Assembly: GCA_019038645.1 (NCBI GenBank)
Contig: JAHOYT010000048.1
Span: 1-35,820, forward strand
Direction: 5' to 3'
Source of the DNA: Bacteroidales bacterium
Lineage (GTDB): Bacteria; Bacteroidota; Bacteroidia; Bacteroidales; UBA12077
Length of the DNA stretch: 35,820 bases
Positions 34,803-35,820 of this stretch are shown here, in pieces. Positions within the stretch are counted from its first letter, which is position 1, and each line of letters starts with the position of its first letter. Both the position numbers and the translations under genes were made by a program. The notes under the pieces are model-generated. The model saw nothing but the letters and a program-made list of their open reading frames with translations. It did not search any database and was not told the origin of the DNA.

Positions 34803-35084
34803 ATTCTAATTTTTAGGGTTCATACATTATTAAATAAATTTAAGCATAATTCTAAAAAGAACTATGCCTCTACCTATTAATTCCTAAAAACAGGAAAAGG
34901 TGACCCCCTGTTTTAAAGTTTTTTTTGCACTTCAGCATAAATACCTGATTATCTGAAGACTATTTGTCATTTCTAAAATCATTATAGCATTTTTATAATG
35001 CAATTTATAAAATCTCAGAATTTTTAATTTTACATTATAGATTTATTGTATCTTCATAGCCTCTTTTTTATAAACCGTTTTAAC
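34803..35084. other. Divergent intergenic region with three hairpins, no gene seen
   Basis: This 282-base gap separates the minus-strand lipoprotein gene from the plus-strand PorV/PorQ-like gene. It holds AAAACAGG/CCTGTTTT (34887-34914) followed by a T8 run; CTTCAG/CTGAAG (34930-34958); and CATTATA/TATAATG (34980-35000). No open frame is credible and no clear promoter consensus is found. Confidence 0.5.
34887..34929 (+). terminator. Terminator-like hairpin with no gene feeding into it
   Basis: AAAACAGG (34887-34894) pairs with CCTGTTTT (34907-34914), loop of 12, followed after AAAG by eight T. On the plus strand this is a good terminator shape, yet the gene to its left runs the other way. 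Confidence 0.45.
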
Positions 35085-35820
35085 ATGAAAATTAGCTCCT
35101 TAAACAAAAGGTTTTTATTCATCTTTTCAATGTACTTTTTAAGTGTCAGTCAGGCATTTTCAATTCACAATCAAGGAATTGAAGAGGGAAGAGCTGCTGC
35201 GATGGCAAACACTTCGATAACTTTAATTGATATCTGGTCTATTTATCATAACCAGGCAGGTTTGGGATATTTAAAAAATATGACAGTAGCTGCTTTTCAT
35301 CAATCAGGTTATATAAAAGAACAAAACCTACAAGGAATTGCTTTTGCATTACCAACGAAAACAGGAACTATTGGTGCATCCTATTCCTATTACGGATTTT
35401 CGGAATATAACGAGATGCAGGCAGGACTGGCTTTCGGAAGAAGTTTTTCTAAATATTTTTCAGTTGGATTACAATTGAACTACTTACACACACAAATTGC
35501 GGGTAATTATGGTTCGGCAAGTTCAGTTAATTTTGAAATAGGAATTCTTTCGCAACCCATCGAGAACTTATTTATTGGTGCGCATGTTTATAACCCTTCC
35601 AGAAGTAAATTAGGCGATGAAGAAATTCCAACCATTTTTAATTTGGGAGTTAGTTATTTATTTTCCGACAAAGTTTTGTTCGCTGTGGGAACTGAAAAAG
35701 ATTTAAACCAGGATGCTATTTTTAAAGCCGGGTTCGATTATAAACTAATTGATTTTGTTTCACTGCAGGCAGGTATTTCGACTAATCCTGCCCAATATTC
35801 CTTTGGAGTTGGGTTTCATT
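35085..35820 (+). CDS. PorV/PorQ-like outer-membrane beta-barrel protein, 3' truncated
   Basis: An open frame from ATG at 35085 that runs off the window after 245 codons. N terminus MKISSLNKRFLFIFSMYF followed by LSVSQAFS is a signal peptide (about 1-26). The mature start GIEEGRAAAMANTSITLIDI, then WSIYHNQAGLGYL, matches the conserved start of PorV/PorQ and related FadL-type barrels (usual form GGRAAGMGNA...W...NPAGLA). Alternating strands follow (TVAAFHQSGY, GIAFALP, GTIGASYSYYGF, FSVGLQLNYLHT), as for a beta-barrel. PorV itself binds T9SS cargo at the outer membrane, and two T9SS substrates occur in this window, but close paralogues with other roles are numerous, so I give no symbol. Confidence 0.7.
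   Translation, partial: MKISSLNKRFLFIFSMYFLSVSQAFSIHNQGIEEGRAAAMANTSITLIDIWSIYHNQAGLGYLKNMTVAAFHQSGYIKEQNLQGIAFALPTKTGTIGASYSYYGFSEYNEMQAGLAFGRSFSKYFSVGLQLNYLHTQIAGNYGSASSVNFEIGILSQPIENLFIGAHVYNPSRSKLGDEEIPTIFNLGVSYLFSDKVLFAVGTEKDLNQDAIFKAGFDYKLIDFVSLQAGISTNPAQYSFGVGFH

Overview
The window is a compact, AT-rich stretch of a Bacteroidota chromosome. A marine or anaerobic Bacteroidales/Marinilabiliales-type genome is my inference. Direct evidence: two secreted proteins end in type IX secretion sorting domains, several upstream regions carry the Bacteroidota -7 motif TAnnTTTG, Shine-Dalgarno sites are scarce, and the order parA-parB-DUF5683-MltD is the one I know from this phylum. No tRNA, rRNA, CRISPR array, phage gene or insertion sequence was found. 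Genes are cut by both window ends: a PfkB-type sugar kinase at the left and a PorV/PorQ-like outer-membrane protein at the right.

Layout. 1-488: 3' end of an RfaE1/HldE-type kinase. 769-4706 (+): parA, parB, a DUF5683 membrane protein and a LysM-bearing lytic transglycosylase, joining chromosome segregation with wall remodelling. 4729-7449 (-): a large T9SS-exported metallophosphoesterase. 7450-7965: a gene-poor gap that holds a 39-codon gene for a double-glycine-leader peptide with its own terminator. 7966-12339 (+): two SGNH hydrolases and an MBOAT acyltransferase, a likely cell-surface glycan acylation cassette. 12369-13169 (-): FkbM methyltransferase. 13321-15144 (+): MsbA-like ABC exporter. 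15277-17217 (+): TPR-SpoIIE phosphatase. 17228-24991 (-): shikimate kinase, topoisomerase IV ParC and ParE, a membrane-anchored MutS-like ATPase and a PlsC acyltransferase. 25165-25719 (+): small secreted protein of unknown function. 25856-27502 (-): M49-like lipoprotein that has lost its zinc histidines. 27661-31368 (-): lplA, PAP2 phosphatase, obgE, adk and hpt, tightly packed. 31564-32070 (+): purE, divergent from hpt. 32162-34802 (-): lipoprotein followed by a T9SS-exported serine protease. 35085-35820 (+): PorV/PorQ-like protein, cut off.

Most of the window is core housekeeping. The points most worth a second look are the orphan GG-leader micropeptide (7706-7825), the apparently metal-less M49-like lipoprotein, the protease/lipoprotein pair with a possible inhibitor, the possible cohesin-like module in the exported phosphoesterase, the membrane-anchored MutS homologue, and two related palindromic repeats (10755-10790 and 25750-25799). 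All family assignments are from memory of motifs; no search was run.
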